64,000 nucleotides of DNA from NCBI RefSeq assembly GCF_036346105.1, contig NZ_CP107811.1, forward strand, positions 6,467,501-6,531,500, written 5' to 3'. Positions 28,767 to 39,470 of the stretch are shown here, piece by piece. A model generated the notes under the pieces. The model was given only the letters and a program-made list of their open reading frames with translations. It ran no database searches and was not told the origin of the DNA. The stretch's first letter is position 1. Every line of letters begins with the position of its first letter. Source of the DNA: Streptomyces sp. NBC_00539. Its GTDB lineage: Bacteria; Actinomycetota; Actinomycetes; Streptomycetales; Streptomycetaceae. Both the position numbers and the translations under genes were made by a program.

Positions 28767-29551
28767 GCTCCCTCTCCCTCGCCGCGCGCGATTCGGCCAC
28801 GATGCTGCGCCGCAACCTCCTGCACGCGCGCCGCTACCCCTCCCTCACCCTGAACCTGCTGCTCACGCCGGTCATGCTGCTGCTGCTCTTCGTCTACATC
28901 TTCGGCGACACGATGAGCGCGGGCATGGGGGGCGGCGCCGACCGCTCCGCCTACATCGCCTACGTCGTCCCGGGCATCTTGCTGATGACCATCGGCAGCA
29001 CCGTCATCGGCGCCGCGGTCTCCGTCGCCACCGACATGTCGGAGGGCATCATCGCCCGCTTCCGCACCATGGCGATCCACCGCGGCTCCGTACTGATCGG
29101 GCACGTCGTCGGCAGCGTCCTGCAGTCGATCGCCAGCGTCGTCCTCGTCGGCGCCGTCGCCGTGGCCATCGGCTTCCGGTCCACGGACGCGACCGCCCTG
29201 GAGTGGCTGGCAGCGATCGGGCTGCTCGCACTCTTCGCCCTGGCCCTCACCTGGATCGCGGTCGGGATGGGCATGGCCAGCCCGAACGCCGAGGCCGCCA
29301 GCAACAGCGCGATGCCGCTGATCCTGCTGCCGCTCATCTCCAGCGCGTTCACCCCGATCGACGCGATGCCGGGCTGGTTCCAGCCGATCGCCCAGTACCA
29401 GCCCTTCACTCCCGCCATCGAAACCCTGCGCGGCCTGCTGCTCGGCACCGAGATCGGCTACAACGGCTGGCTCGCGGTCGCCTGGTCCATCGGCCTGGCA
29501 GCGCTCGGCTACCGCTGGTCGACCTCGAAGTTCAACGACGATCCGAAGTAA
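28763..29551 (+). CDS. ABC transporter permease, DrrB/ABC-2 type
   Basis: A 262-residue membrane protein with six predicted helices (about 28-46, 62-83, 108-133, 143-168, 177-198, 235-255). It matches ABC-2 type permeases of the DrrB group, with the characteristic AMPLILLPLISSAFTPIDAMPGWFQPIAQYQPFTPAIETLRGLL segment. ATG 28763 overlaps the ATPase stop codon, with AAGGAG before it. It forms the transmembrane half of the exporter. Confidence 0.93.
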   Translation: MSSLSLAARDSATMLRRNLLHARRYPSLTLNLLLTPVMLLLLFVYIFGDTMSAGMGGGADRSAYIAYVVPGILLMTIGSTVIGAAVSVATDMSEGIIARFRTMAIHRGSVLIGHVVGSVLQSIASVVLVGAVAVAIGFRSTDATALEWLAAIGLLALFALALTWIAVGMGMASPNAEAASNSAMPLILLPLISSAFTPIDAMPGWFQPIAQYQPFTPAIETLRGLLLGTEIGYNGWLAVAWSIGLAALGYRWSTSKFNDDPK

Positions 29552-29593
29552 CCGCCGTGACAGAGGGGTCACCTCCCCGACCGTTCCGCCCGA

Positions 29594-29629
29594 GGGCGGC
29601 GTACCCGACACCACGTCGGTACGCCGCCC
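29594..29629. terminator. Hairpin after the ABC operon
   Basis: GGGCGGCGTACC-C-GAC (29594-29609) pairs with GTCGGTACGCCGCCC (29615-29629) with one bulge. It separates the rightward ABC operon from the convergent phosphatase gene. Confidence 0.75.
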
Positions 29630-29673
29630 CGTCGGCATGGGGGGCCACCCGTCGACCCGGGACGGCAGCCGGG

Positions 29674-31887
29674 TCAGGTGGCGGTCAGGACGAGGACGGC
29701 CTGGTCGTCGTCGATGCCGTGGCCGCCTGTGAAGGCCTGCACGGCCCGGGTGAGGGCGTCGATGACGCCGTGCGCGCCGGGGCGGTGCAACGCGCCGGTC
29801 AGGGCGGCCGCGAGGCGTTGTTCGCCGAACTGCTCGCCGGAGCCGTCGCGGGCTTCGGTGATGCCGTCCGTGTAGAGGAGCAGGCTCTCCCGCGGGCGCA
29901 GCCGCAGGCGGTGGACGGTCACAGCCGGGTCCGCCGTGATCCCGAGGAGCGCGCCGGGCGCGTCCACGGTGTGCGCGGTGCCGTCGGCGGCGAGGACGAG
30001 GGGCAGGGTGTGGCCGGCGCGCACCAGGCCGACGTCCAGTCCGCCCGGGGTGGGGGTGAGCTGCCCGTAGACGAGGGTGACGAAGCCGGTGCCATGGCTG
30101 TCGGGCCGGTTCAGCAGGGCCCGGTTGACGGCTTCGACGACGGCGTCCGGGCCGGGCAGGAGGGGGGCCACGGCGCGGGCGGTGTGGCGCACCAGAGCGG
30201 TGGTCGTGGCGGCGATGGCGCCGCGTCCGCAGACGTCGCCGAGCATGAAGGCCCAGCGGCCGTCGTCGAGGGGGAAGACGTCGTAGAAGTCGCCGCCGAC
30301 GTCCAGGCCTTCGCCGGCGGGGTGGTAGGAGGTGGCGACGTCCGCGCCGGGCACGTCGGGGAGTTCGGGCAGGAGCAGTCCGGCTTGCAGGTCGCGGGCG
30401 AGGGTGACGCGGTGGGTGTACTGGCGGGCGTTGCGGGCGGCCAGCGCGGCGCGGCGGGCGAGTTCCTCGGCCAGGGCGACGGTGTGGCCGTCGAAGGGGT
30501 GGTCGGCAGTGGAGAGCAGGGTCAACGTGCCGAACGCGGTGCCCCGGTCCATGAGGGGGATGCACATGTAGCCGGTGACGCCCAGGTCCTGCCAGGGGCC
30601 GGACCCGGTGGGCGTGCGGCGCGCCACCTCCCTCATACCCGAGGCCAGGACGCGGGCGACGGTGTGGTCGGCGGCGTCCGACACGGGCACGTGCGAGGCC
30701 AGCAGGTCCCGCTGACCCGGTGTGGGCGCGGCGGTGGCGATACGGCGCACCCTTCCGCCCTCGACGACATCGACCGCGCACAGGGGCGCCAGCTGCGGGG
30801 TGCAGAACGCGGCCAGGCGCTGGAGGGTCTGGGCGGCGTCCAGGTCGCTGGTCAGGGCGGTACTGGCCTTGAGGAGGAAGGCGAGGTCGGCGCGGGCCGC
30901 CTTCTCCCGGGCCTCGGCGGCCTGCCGCGCCTGTTCGGCCTGCTGGCGTTCGACGGCCAGGGCCACGGTGTCGGCGAAGACCCGGGCCAGCGCGAGGTCT
31001 GCCTCCTGCGGCGCACGCGGAGTGCGGTGGTACATGGCGAAGGTGCCCAGCAGCGAGCCGTCGCGGGCGAGTATCGGCGTGGACCAGCAGGCGGCGAGCC
31101 CCGCCTTCTCGGCCAGGTCGCGGAAGTCGTCCCAGAACACGTCCGTGGAGATGTCGGTGACGATCACAGGCCGGCGGCGGTGCGCGGCCGTGCCGCACGA
31201 GCCGACACCTTCCCCGGTGGCGATGCCGTCGATGGCCTCGTTGTAGAAGTCGGGCAGGCTGGGCGCCGCCCCGTGCCGCAGGTGCTTGCCGTCGGCGTCG
31301 GCCAGCAGGACGGAGACCAGCACTTCCTCGGGCGACAGGTCCTCGATGGCGCGGGCCATGCCCTCAAGGACGTCGGGCAGGGGCGCCTGGCGGGCGATCT
31401 GCTCCAACAGGGCGCGGTGCTCGGCCGCCAGCCGCTGGGCGTGCTTGACCTGGGTGGTCTCCACCCCGATGATCCGTACGCCCATGGTGTTGCCACCGGC
31501 GTCCAGACGGGGCTCGTAGGTGAAGTCGAAGAACGCCTCCCGCGCGCCCGCACCCTCACCCAGCACCACCCGGGAATCCCGGCCGGTGTAGGCCTTGCCG
31601 GTGCGGTACACCTGGTCCAGGAGGGCGAGGAAGCCCTGGTCGACGAGTTCGGGCAGCAACTGGCCGAGGGGCACGCCGGTGCGGGTGCGCCGACCGCCGC
31701 CGATCGCGGTGAAGAACGCCGCGTTCGCCGCCTCCAGCATGTGCGCCGGCCCGGCGAGGGAGGCGAACACGGCCGTCGACTGCCCGAACAGGGCCCGCAG
31801 GTCATCCTCCGCCCTGCCCCCGCCGTTCGCCCCGACCCCTGACGTCCCGGCGGACCGCACCGCTTTCTCCCCCGGTACGCGCGTCAT
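29674..31887 (-). CDS. SpoIIE-type PP2C phosphatase with PAS and two GAF domains
   Basis: A 737-residue cytoplasmic signalling protein. Domains in order: PAS (about 30-150), GAF 1 (about 170-315; GVGSCGTAAHRRRPVIVTDI), a short coiled coil rich in Ala/Glu/Gln, GAF 2 (about 340-500), then the SpoIIE serine phosphatase (about 525-735; GGDFYDVFPLDDGRWAFMLGDVCGRG with metal-binding Asp). Such proteins remove phosphate from a STAS anti-anti-sigma factor. A STAS gene lies directly upstream and its stop codon overlaps this start (ATGA), so the two are coupled. The GAF/PAS ligands are unknown. Confidence 0.93.
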   Translation of the reverse strand: MTRVPGEKAVRSAGTSGVGANGGGRAEDDLRALFGQSTAVFASLAGPAHMLEAANAAFFTAIGGGRRTRTGVPLGQLLPELVDQGFLALLDQVYRTGKAYTGRDSRVVLGEGAGAREAFFDFTYEPRLDAGGNTMGVRIIGVETTQVKHAQRLAAEHRALLEQIARQAPLPDVLEGMARAIEDLSPEEVLVSVLLADADGKHLRHGAAPSLPDFYNEAIDGIATGEGVGSCGTAAHRRRPVIVTDISTDVFWDDFRDLAEKAGLAACWSTPILARDGSLLGTFAMYHRTPRAPQEADLALARVFADTVALAVERQQAEQARQAAEAREKAARADLAFLLKASTALTSDLDAAQTLQRLAAFCTPQLAPLCAVDVVEGGRVRRIATAAPTPGQRDLLASHVPVSDAADHTVARVLASGMREVARRTPTGSGPWQDLGVTGYMCIPLMDRGTAFGTLTLLSTADHPFDGHTVALAEELARRAALAARNARQYTHRVTLARDLQAGLLLPELPDVPGADVATSYHPAGEGLDVGGDFYDVFPLDDGRWAFMLGDVCGRGAIAATTTALVRHTARAVAPLLPGPDAVVEAVNRALLNRPDSHGTGFVTLVYGQLTPTPGGLDVGLVRAGHTLPLVLAADGTAHTVDAPGALLGITADPAVTVHRLRLRPRESLLLYTDGITEARDGSGEQFGEQRLAAALTGALHRPGAHGVIDALTRAVQAFTGGHGIDDDQAVLVLTAT

Positions 31888-32294
31888 GTGCCCTGCCCCT
31901 CACTCGCCCGTACCGGACCGTCAGCACCCGCAGCGACGACGTCACGCCCGCCCGTGCCCGCGACCAAGGCCTCGCACACGTCCGCGTGGACGGAGAAGAC
32001 CTGGTCCAGTCCCGTCAGCGAGAGGAGGCGGGCCACCGAATCCGGCACACTCGCCAACCGCAGCACCCGGCCCTGTGCGGCCAGCTGCTGGAAGAACCGC
32101 ACCAGGGCGCCGACGCCGGACGAATCGCAGAACTGCAGGTCGGAGCAGTCCGCCACGACGGGCCCCGCCCCCTTTCCCCTGCCCAGCTCCGTCTCGCCGG
32201 CCTCGTGCAGCTGCACCACGCTTTCGAAGTCGAGCTCCCCGCGCAGCGCGAACACCACGCCCCGCGCGTCCTGCCTGACGACCACCGAGAACAC
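31884..32294 (-). CDS. STAS-domain anti-anti-sigma factor
   Basis: A 136-residue protein. The STAS fold covers residues about 5-115; CSDLQFCDSSGVGALVRF holds the conserved Ser that an anti-sigma kinase phosphorylates. When dephosphorylated it binds the kinase and frees a sigma factor. GTG 32294 is favoured because CGGAGGAA lies seven bases upstream; ATG 32339 is longer without such a site. The next gene, encoding a SpoIIE phosphatase, overlaps it by four bases, so enzyme and substrate are probably coexpressed. No kinase or sigma gene is adjacent. Confidence 0.88.
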   Translation of the reverse strand: MFSVVVRQDARGVVFALRGELDFESVVQLHEAGETELGRGKGAGPVVADCSDLQFCDSSGVGALVRFFQQLAAQGRVLRLASVPDSVARLLSLTGLDQVFSVHADVCEALVAGTGGRDVVAAGADGPVRASEGQGT

Positions 32295-32503
32295 CCTCAG
32301 CTTCCTCCGTATGAAACGCGCTCCGCCAAACCCCCTCATGGTAATGACCGGCCCCCACCGGCCGGGCGCACAGGGGCGCCGGGCAGGAAGGGGGCGTGAC
32401 GTCTCCACGCCGTGCGGGAGTCGTGAACCCGGCCGCGGGGCCCCGCGGCCGTCGGCCGGCGCGGCTGAGGCGAGCCGGACGGCGGGCCGCACCCGCGCAC
32501 ACG

Positions 32504-33382
32504 TCACACGCTGACGTCCGTGCTGTCGCGCGCCGCCGGGACGGGGTGGTGACGGCTGATGTTCCGGGCCAGCAGCCTGGTGGACTCCGCGACGCCGATC
32601 GCCCCGCCGTCCTCGCCACCGGGCAGGCGCCCGTCGGCCAGGCGGAGTTCGGTGAGCGCGGTGTCCATCGCCCGGTGCGCGGCGAACAGGCAGGGAGTGC
32701 TGTAGATCGCGACGTCGACGCCGAGCTCGTCCAGCTCGCGGAGCGAGAGCCGCGGGGACTTGCCGCCGGCGATCTGGTTGAACATCAGCGGCTTGCCGCC
32801 GACGACCCCACGGATCCGCTCGATCCACTCGACACTGCGGACGCCGTCGACCAGGACGACGTCGGCGTCGGTGGCGGCCAGGGCCTGCGCCCGCTCGATG
32901 ATGTCGGCTTCCTCCGTCGCGTCGGTACGGGCGACGACCACGAGGTCCTTGCGCGTGGCCAGGACCATGCCGAGCTTCTCCAGGTACTCCGCCAGCGGCA
33001 GCACCTGCTTGCCGTCGGCGTGCCCGCACCGCCGGGGGCGCTTCTGGTCCTCCAGGATGACGCCGGAGGCACCGGTGCGCTCGAGGCCCTCCACGACGTG
33101 GCAGGCCACTTCCGGATCGACGTAGCCGTCGTCGATGTCGACGAGGAGGTGATGGCGGGGGAAGGCGCCGCGCAGCCGTTGGACGAAGCCCATCATGTCG
33201 GGCCAGGCGATGAATCCGATGTCGGGCAGCCCGTAGTAGGAGGCTGCGAAGCCGAACCCGGACACGAAGATCCCGTCGTAGTGCCCGGCCGCCACCGACG
33301 CCGAGTACATGTCGTACACGCCGATCAGGGGGGTGGTGCCGGGCTGGGCGATCTGCTGTCGCAGGGCGTTGCCGTAACTCAT
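32504..33382 (-). CDS. Isocitrate lyase / PEP mutase superfamily protein
   Basis: A 292-residue (beta/alpha)8 barrel enzyme. LVDIDDGYVDPEVACHVVEGL provides the Mg2+-binding aspartates, EDQKRPRRCGH the catalytic loop (KRCGH in isocitrate lyases), and VVVARTDA the conserved RTD. Relatives include PEP mutase, phosphonopyruvate hydrolase, methylisocitrate lyase and oxaloacetate decarboxylase. No phosphonate gene is near, so I do not name a substrate. ATG 33382 has AGGAGGACC upstream. It is 209 bases from the STAS gene on the same strand. Confidence 0.85.
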   Translation of the reverse strand: MSYGNALRQQIAQPGTTPLIGVYDMYSASVAAGHYDGIFVSGFGFAASYYGLPDIGFIAWPDMMGFVQRLRGAFPRHHLLVDIDDGYVDPEVACHVVEGLERTGASGVILEDQKRPRRCGHADGKQVLPLAEYLEKLGMVLATRKDLVVVARTDATEEADIIERAQALAATDADVVLVDGVRSVEWIERIRGVVGGKPLMFNQIAGGKSPRLSLRELDELGVDVAIYSTPCLFAAHRAMDTALTELRLADGRLPGGEDGGAIGVAESTRLLARNISRHHPVPAARDSTDVSV

Positions 33383-33697
33383 GATCAGGTCCTCCTGGAA
33401 AGGTGGGGCATCGAAGCCCGGGGCAGCGACCCGCGGCGCTTTACCCAAAACTGATCATTCCGTGACCATCTCTCGACGATGGTTCCTACGGCGGTCCGCT
33501 CACGCCAACGGCGTAGCCCGTTCACCGCAGAAACGTCCCTCCCGGGGTCCCTGCCCGCCCCGCCGCACACCCGCTGCTGCGCGCGGACGCCGGCGCCGCG
33601 CTCTCGAAAGCCAGGAGCTCGCGTCGACAAAGCCAGGAGCTCGCGTCGACGTCGGGGTCCCCGGCGACTGGTCAGGTGCACGGGTCAGGCGAACCGG
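33383..33697. other. 315-base gap with a perfect 22-bp direct repeat
   Basis: The gap contains the promoter of the leftward isocitrate-lyase-like gene. Its left part has two abutting copies of a 22-bp unit, AAAGCCAGGAG then CTCGCGTCGAC, at 33607-33628 and 33629-33650. I see no gene or hairpin terminator. Confidence 0.6.
33607..33650. repeat. Perfect 22-bp tandem duplication
   Basis: The unit occurs twice with no spacer and no mismatch, just after the stop codon of the 609-residue protein on the opposite side. Probably a slippage duplication. Confidence 0.85.
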
Positions 33698-35527
33698 TCA
33701 GGCGCTGTCGGGCCAGGAGAACCCGAGCTCCGCCGCGCGCTCAGGGCTGCCGCCGCACACCCGTCCGTAAGTCTTCGGGTCCTCTTCGGCCAACCGGCGC
33801 AAGGCGGCGGCAGCTTGAGCCTCGGGCGGGGTCCCGTCATCGGGGATCACCCAGCAGAACTGGAGCGGGCTGTCGGCTCGCTCAGGCCTGCCGGCCGCCG
33901 GCCCCGGCACGTACCAGAAGGTCACCTCGGTCGTGTCGGGATGCCGGAACCCGCTGCTGATCCGCCCCCGCCTGGCATCCCACCGGCCCAGCAGCTCCGG
34001 GTTCTCCCTCAGCCCCGCCTCGATCAGGCGCGCCGTGGTGCGAGCCGGCCAGGACCAGGACCGGTCGGTCTCCGCCCGAGCGATCTCCGCATCGTAGGCG
34101 GAGGCGTCGAACCGGTAGTCGGGCAGCTCGGATGCCGCCGGTCCACCAGGAGCCGGCACGGTCTGCGACCGCCGCCAGTTCTCCCACACCACGTGGTCGC
34201 CGTCCCGCCTGATGGTGACGTAGAGCGCGCCGCAGCACCCCTCGGTGCAGCCGGCCTCCGCGAGTTGCACCTCTCGAGGCTGCGCTGCCGCCCGCAGCAT
34301 GCCTTCGTCCAGCAGGTACTCGGGCCTGTGGGCGGGACCGAGACCGAAGACTGCCGGAACCAGTGGACGGCCGTCGATGAGAATCCGGGTCTCGACGGGT
34401 TCCCGGTCCGCGGGGTCGCCGGCCACGACCTCGATGCGCAGCCTGCCGGGCGCCTCCGGGCGCTCGAACGGCCGTCGTCCGGTGCGGCGGATCCATCCGG
34501 CCCGCAGGCGCTGGTCCGGCTCGCTCGCTCCGGCGCCGGCCATCACCCACCGGGGCTCGCCCCTCAGCCTTCCGAGCGAGTCGAGAAGCGCGGCGCGCCG
34601 ACCGGGCGGCCAGTCCAGCAACGCTGCGGTGCCACTGCTCAGGTTCAGGGCGAGAGACAGCAGCATGGCGGCGTTGTCGAGCGTGGGCGGCAGCAGGTCG
34701 GCTCGCGTGACGACGCTGTCGTAGACCCGCAGCGCGTCACGGTAGGCGCGCAGGCCCGCCGGGTCCTCGTACGAGGACCCGATCCGGACGAGCAACCTGC
34801 CCGCCCGGGCGAGCAAGTCCGTATCGCCACAGTGGTGGTCGAGCAGGTCTGCCAGCCGGCAAGCCTCGGCAACCCGGCGGGCTACCACGCTGCTGACGTG
34901 CCGGGGAGAGGCGGGGTAGGCGACCAGTGCCGTGTGTACGGCCTGCCGGTTCCCCTTCCGCAGGGCCCGGATGAGCGGCTGCAGCCCCTCATCGCGGCCG
35001 TAGAGCGCGAGCCACACGACGGCGGCGGACGGGCGGTCGAGGATGTCGAGCGCTTCGACCGCCGCACGGTTGAACTCCCGGAACAGGCCGAGGACGGAGA
35101 GGTACGGGACGTCCTCGGGCTCACCGCAGCGCCGGAGCAGGGCGACACCTGCGGTGACGGTGGCCACGGTCGTCCCGGACCGCGTCAGCTGCCGTCCCAG
35201 GGCACGTGCCGCGTCCAGCTGCTCGGCGGGCAGAGGCATTTCGGCGACAGCGGAACGGATCTGACGCCCGTGGCCGGCCCGGATGCCGAGTCGCACGAAA
35301 CGGCGGTGCAAGCCGGAGAGGCCGTCCGGGAGCGGCCTGAGCGCTTCGCGGACGGCGTTCGCCGCCTCTTCCCGGGCAAGGGGGCCCCCGTCGGCCGCGG
35401 GCTCCCGGGGCAGCGAGAAGCCGCGTGGCGGCGGAACTCCATCGGGCGACTCCCGCAGCAGGTGCAGGGCTTGGTCGTACAGCGCGGGCGGGAGGGTGAG
35501 CGCGTTGCGCTCTTCCTGGGCGCTCAC
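33698..35527 (-). CDS. Hypothetical 609-residue protein, HEAT-like helices
   Basis: I do not recognise this protein. Residues about 1-310 are helical and look like HEAT/ARM-type repeats (VATVTAGVALLRRCGEPEDVPYLSVLGLF, then AVEALDILDRPSAAVVWLALYGRDEGLQPLIRAL). The second half is more mixed: GRLRIEVVAGDPADREPVETRILIDGRPLVP, a Cys-rich turn AGCTEGCCGALYVTI, and WSWPARTTARLIEAG. No signal peptide or membrane helix. Start GTG 35527 is a guess; the open frame continues upstream without a clear ribosome-binding site. Codon bias fits a real gene. It lies alone. Confidence 0.7.
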   Translation of the reverse strand: MSAQEERNALTLPPALYDQALHLLRESPDGVPPPRGFSLPREPAADGGPLAREEAANAVREALRPLPDGLSGLHRRFVRLGIRAGHGRQIRSAVAEMPLPAEQLDAARALGRQLTRSGTTVATVTAGVALLRRCGEPEDVPYLSVLGLFREFNRAAVEALDILDRPSAAVVWLALYGRDEGLQPLIRALRKGNRQAVHTALVAYPASPRHVSSVVARRVAEACRLADLLDHHCGDTDLLARAGRLLVRIGSSYEDPAGLRAYRDALRVYDSVVTRADLLPPTLDNAAMLLSLALNLSSGTAALLDWPPGRRAALLDSLGRLRGEPRWVMAGAGASEPDQRLRAGWIRRTGRRPFERPEAPGRLRIEVVAGDPADREPVETRILIDGRPLVPAVFGLGPAHRPEYLLDEGMLRAAAQPREVQLAEAGCTEGCCGALYVTIRRDGDHVVWENWRRSQTVPAPGGPAASELPDYRFDASAYDAEIARAETDRSWSWPARTTARLIEAGLRENPELLGRWDARRGRISSGFRHPDTTEVTFWYVPGPAAGRPERADSPLQFCWVIPDDGTPPEAQAAAALRRLAEEDPKTYGRVCGGSPERAAELGFSWPDSA

Positions 35528-35811
35528 CGGGCGGGGCGGGACTCGATTCGGTAGGTCATGCGGGCAGCTTGCCAGCCGGTTCGTGCTGTGTCGAAGCAAT
35601 TGGCGCTTCCGGTGGCCGCGGTCCCACTCCCACCGCAGCTGCGCGTACGCCCACCGGACCGGGATCCGCACGGGCCCGGACCGCAGTTGCCGCCGGCGGT
35701 GGTCACCTGCACGGACCTGAGGACAGTGAGCCATCCGATGGGGTGCGCGAGGTGACCGGGGCGGCTCCTCCTCCTGCCCGTCCGGCGCCGTAATCCTCGC
35801 CGCGACGCGGG

Positions 35812-37854
<2,043 letters not shown>

Positions 37855-37901
37855 GACCCTATGGTGCCCCGTGTGCCGCCCGCACCTGACCGGAGTTCCC
37901 T

Positions 37902-38486
37902 CTAGCCGAGCGGCGTCGGCGGGGGACGCAGCCCGTCAAGGGTGAGGTCGAGAAGGCGTTCGGCCTGCTCCCGGAGCTCGGGCGCGGCCGAGGTGAGGGC
38001 GATGCCGGCGAGGGCGGCGAACATGTCGCCCGGGCTGATGTCGGACCTGATCGCCCCCGCGGCCTTGCCCGCCGCCATCAGGGAGGACAGGGCGTCCTGG
38101 ATCAGCGTGCGGCTGTCCGCGTAGGGATCGCTTCCCGCGGCGAGTACGGCTCGCATGGCGTCGGCCATGCCGATCTTGGCGGTGGCGTAGTCGATGAAGC
38201 GGCGCGTCCAGGCGCGCAGCGCCTCAAGGGGCGGCATGGACTCCAGGAGGGCGGGGGCGGAGTCGCACAGCCGGGCCACCTCGTTGCGGTAGGCCGCCTC
38301 GATCAGGGCCTCCCGGGTCGGGAAGTTGCGGTAGAGGGTGCCGGTGCCCACGCCCGCCTCCCTGGCGATGCGCTCGAAGTGCGTGTCCAGGCCCTCCTCG
38401 GTGAACAGGCGCACCGCCGCGGCGAGGATCTTCTCCCGGTTGCGCTGGGCGTCGGCCCTCAGTGGACGTCCTGCGTCTGCGGCCAT
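37902..38486 (-). CDS. TetR-family repressor
   Basis: A 194-residue regulator with the N-terminal helix-turn-helix FERIAREAGVGTGTLYRNFPTREALIEAAY and a C-terminal ligand domain typical of TetR repressors next to SDR genes. ATG 38486 is used; TTG 38489 would add one residue. It is divergent from an SDR oxidoreductase gene across 138 bases that hold a 20-bp palindrome, so it likely represses itself and that gene. Confidence 0.93.
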   Translation of the reverse strand: MAADAGRPLRADAQRNREKILAAAVRLFTEEGLDTHFERIAREAGVGTGTLYRNFPTREALIEAAYRNEVARLCDSAPALLESMPPLEALRAWTRRFIDYATAKIGMADAMRAVLAAGSDPYADSRTLIQDALSSLMAAGKAAGAIRSDISPGDMFAALAGIALTSAAPELREQAERLLDLTLDGLRPPPTPLG

Positions 38487-38544
38487 CAACGGCTCTCCCT
38501 GCTCGCCCCATTGTTAAGTGGAGGTGTCTCCGGTTACGGTGGTG

Positions 38545-38564
38545 AAGTGGCGGCGCCTCCACTT
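38545..38564. promoter_or_regulatory. Palindromic TetR operator candidate
   Basis: AAGTGG-C-GGC and GCC-T-CCACTT form a 20-bp dyad with one mismatched pair, extended by GTG on the left. A related half-site AAGTGGAGG lies at 38515-38523. Confidence 0.6.
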
Positions 38565-38624
38565 TCACCTTAGGGCATGCATCAGCCTGCCCGTGTTCCT
38601 CCTCCGGAAGGACCATCACCGGTC

Positions 38625-39356
38625 ATGTCAGGAATCGAAGGCAAAGTCGTCGCGATCACGGGCGCAGGCAGCGGCATCGGTGAGGCGACCGCCCTCCTGC
38701 TCGCGGAGCGCGGCGCGAAAGTGGTCCTCGGCGCCCGCCGCCGAGAGCGTATTGAGGCTCTGGCCGCCCGCATCGAGAGTGCCGGCGGCGAGGCCGCCTG
38801 GTTGCGCACGGACGTGACGCGCCGCCAGGACCTCTGCGCCCTCGTCGACCTCGCCCGCGCCCGGTACGGCAAGCTCGACGTCCTCATCAGCAACGCCGGC
38901 GTCGGCCTGATCTCCCGCCTGGACGACCTGCGCGTCGAGGACTGGGAAGAGATGATCGACGTCAACCTCAAGGGCGTCCTCTACGGCATCGCCGCGGCCC
39001 TCCCCGTCTTCCGGGCGCAGGGCTCAGGACACTTCGTCCACACGGTGTCCACCGCCGGACTGCGTGTCGTGCCGCTGCAGTCGGTGTACGCCGGTACGAA
39101 GAACGCCGTCCGCACGATCTCCGAGGGGCTGCGCCAAGAGGCCGGTGACAGTCTGCGGGTAACGGTCGTTTCGCCCGGAGCCGTCCGCACCGACTTCACG
39201 GAGCGCATGGCCCCTGAGGTGAAGGCCGGGATCGACACGATGATGGAGACGGCCCTCTCGCCGGACGCGGTGGCCCGCGCCATCGCCTTCGCCGTCGAGC
39301 AGCCGGAAGGTGTCGACGTCGGCGACATCGTCGTGCGCCCCACGGCGCAGAACTGA
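38625..39356 (+). CDS. Short-chain dehydrogenase/reductase
   Basis: A 243-residue classical SDR oxidoreductase. TGAGSGIG at residues 12-19 binds NAD(P), NAG in ISNAGVG is present, and the catalytic triad has Ser in VSTAG and YxxxK in YAGTK. Start ATG 38625; GGAAGGA lies rather far upstream. Under likely control of the divergent TetR repressor. Substrate unknown; the YAGTKNAVR form is common in stress-linked actinobacterial SDRs. Confidence 0.93.
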   Translation: MSGIEGKVVAITGAGSGIGEATALLLAERGAKVVLGARRRERIEALAARIESAGGEAAWLRTDVTRRQDLCALVDLARARYGKLDVLISNAGVGLISRLDDLRVEDWEEMIDVNLKGVLYGIAAALPVFRAQGSGHFVHTVSTAGLRVVPLQSVYAGTKNAVRTISEGLRQEAGDSLRVTVVSPGAVRTDFTERMAPEVKAGIDTMMETALSPDAVARAIAFAVEQPEGVDVGDIVVRPTAQN

Positions 39357-39470
39357 TGGCGCAGAAATAACGGCGGAGAACTGACGGCGGGACTTCGAGC
39401 GGTGGAGCGAGTGCCGTCAGTGGCCGGCAGCCCCCGCACGCCGGGCGGTCAGCGTGCGGACACCGTGCGG

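Noticed and set aside
35558-35755. Short frames in the gap between the 609-residue gene and the decayed pip gene
   Set aside because: They lack ribosome-binding sites and recognisable composition; the upstream extension of the 609-residue gene in this region is possible but not supported.
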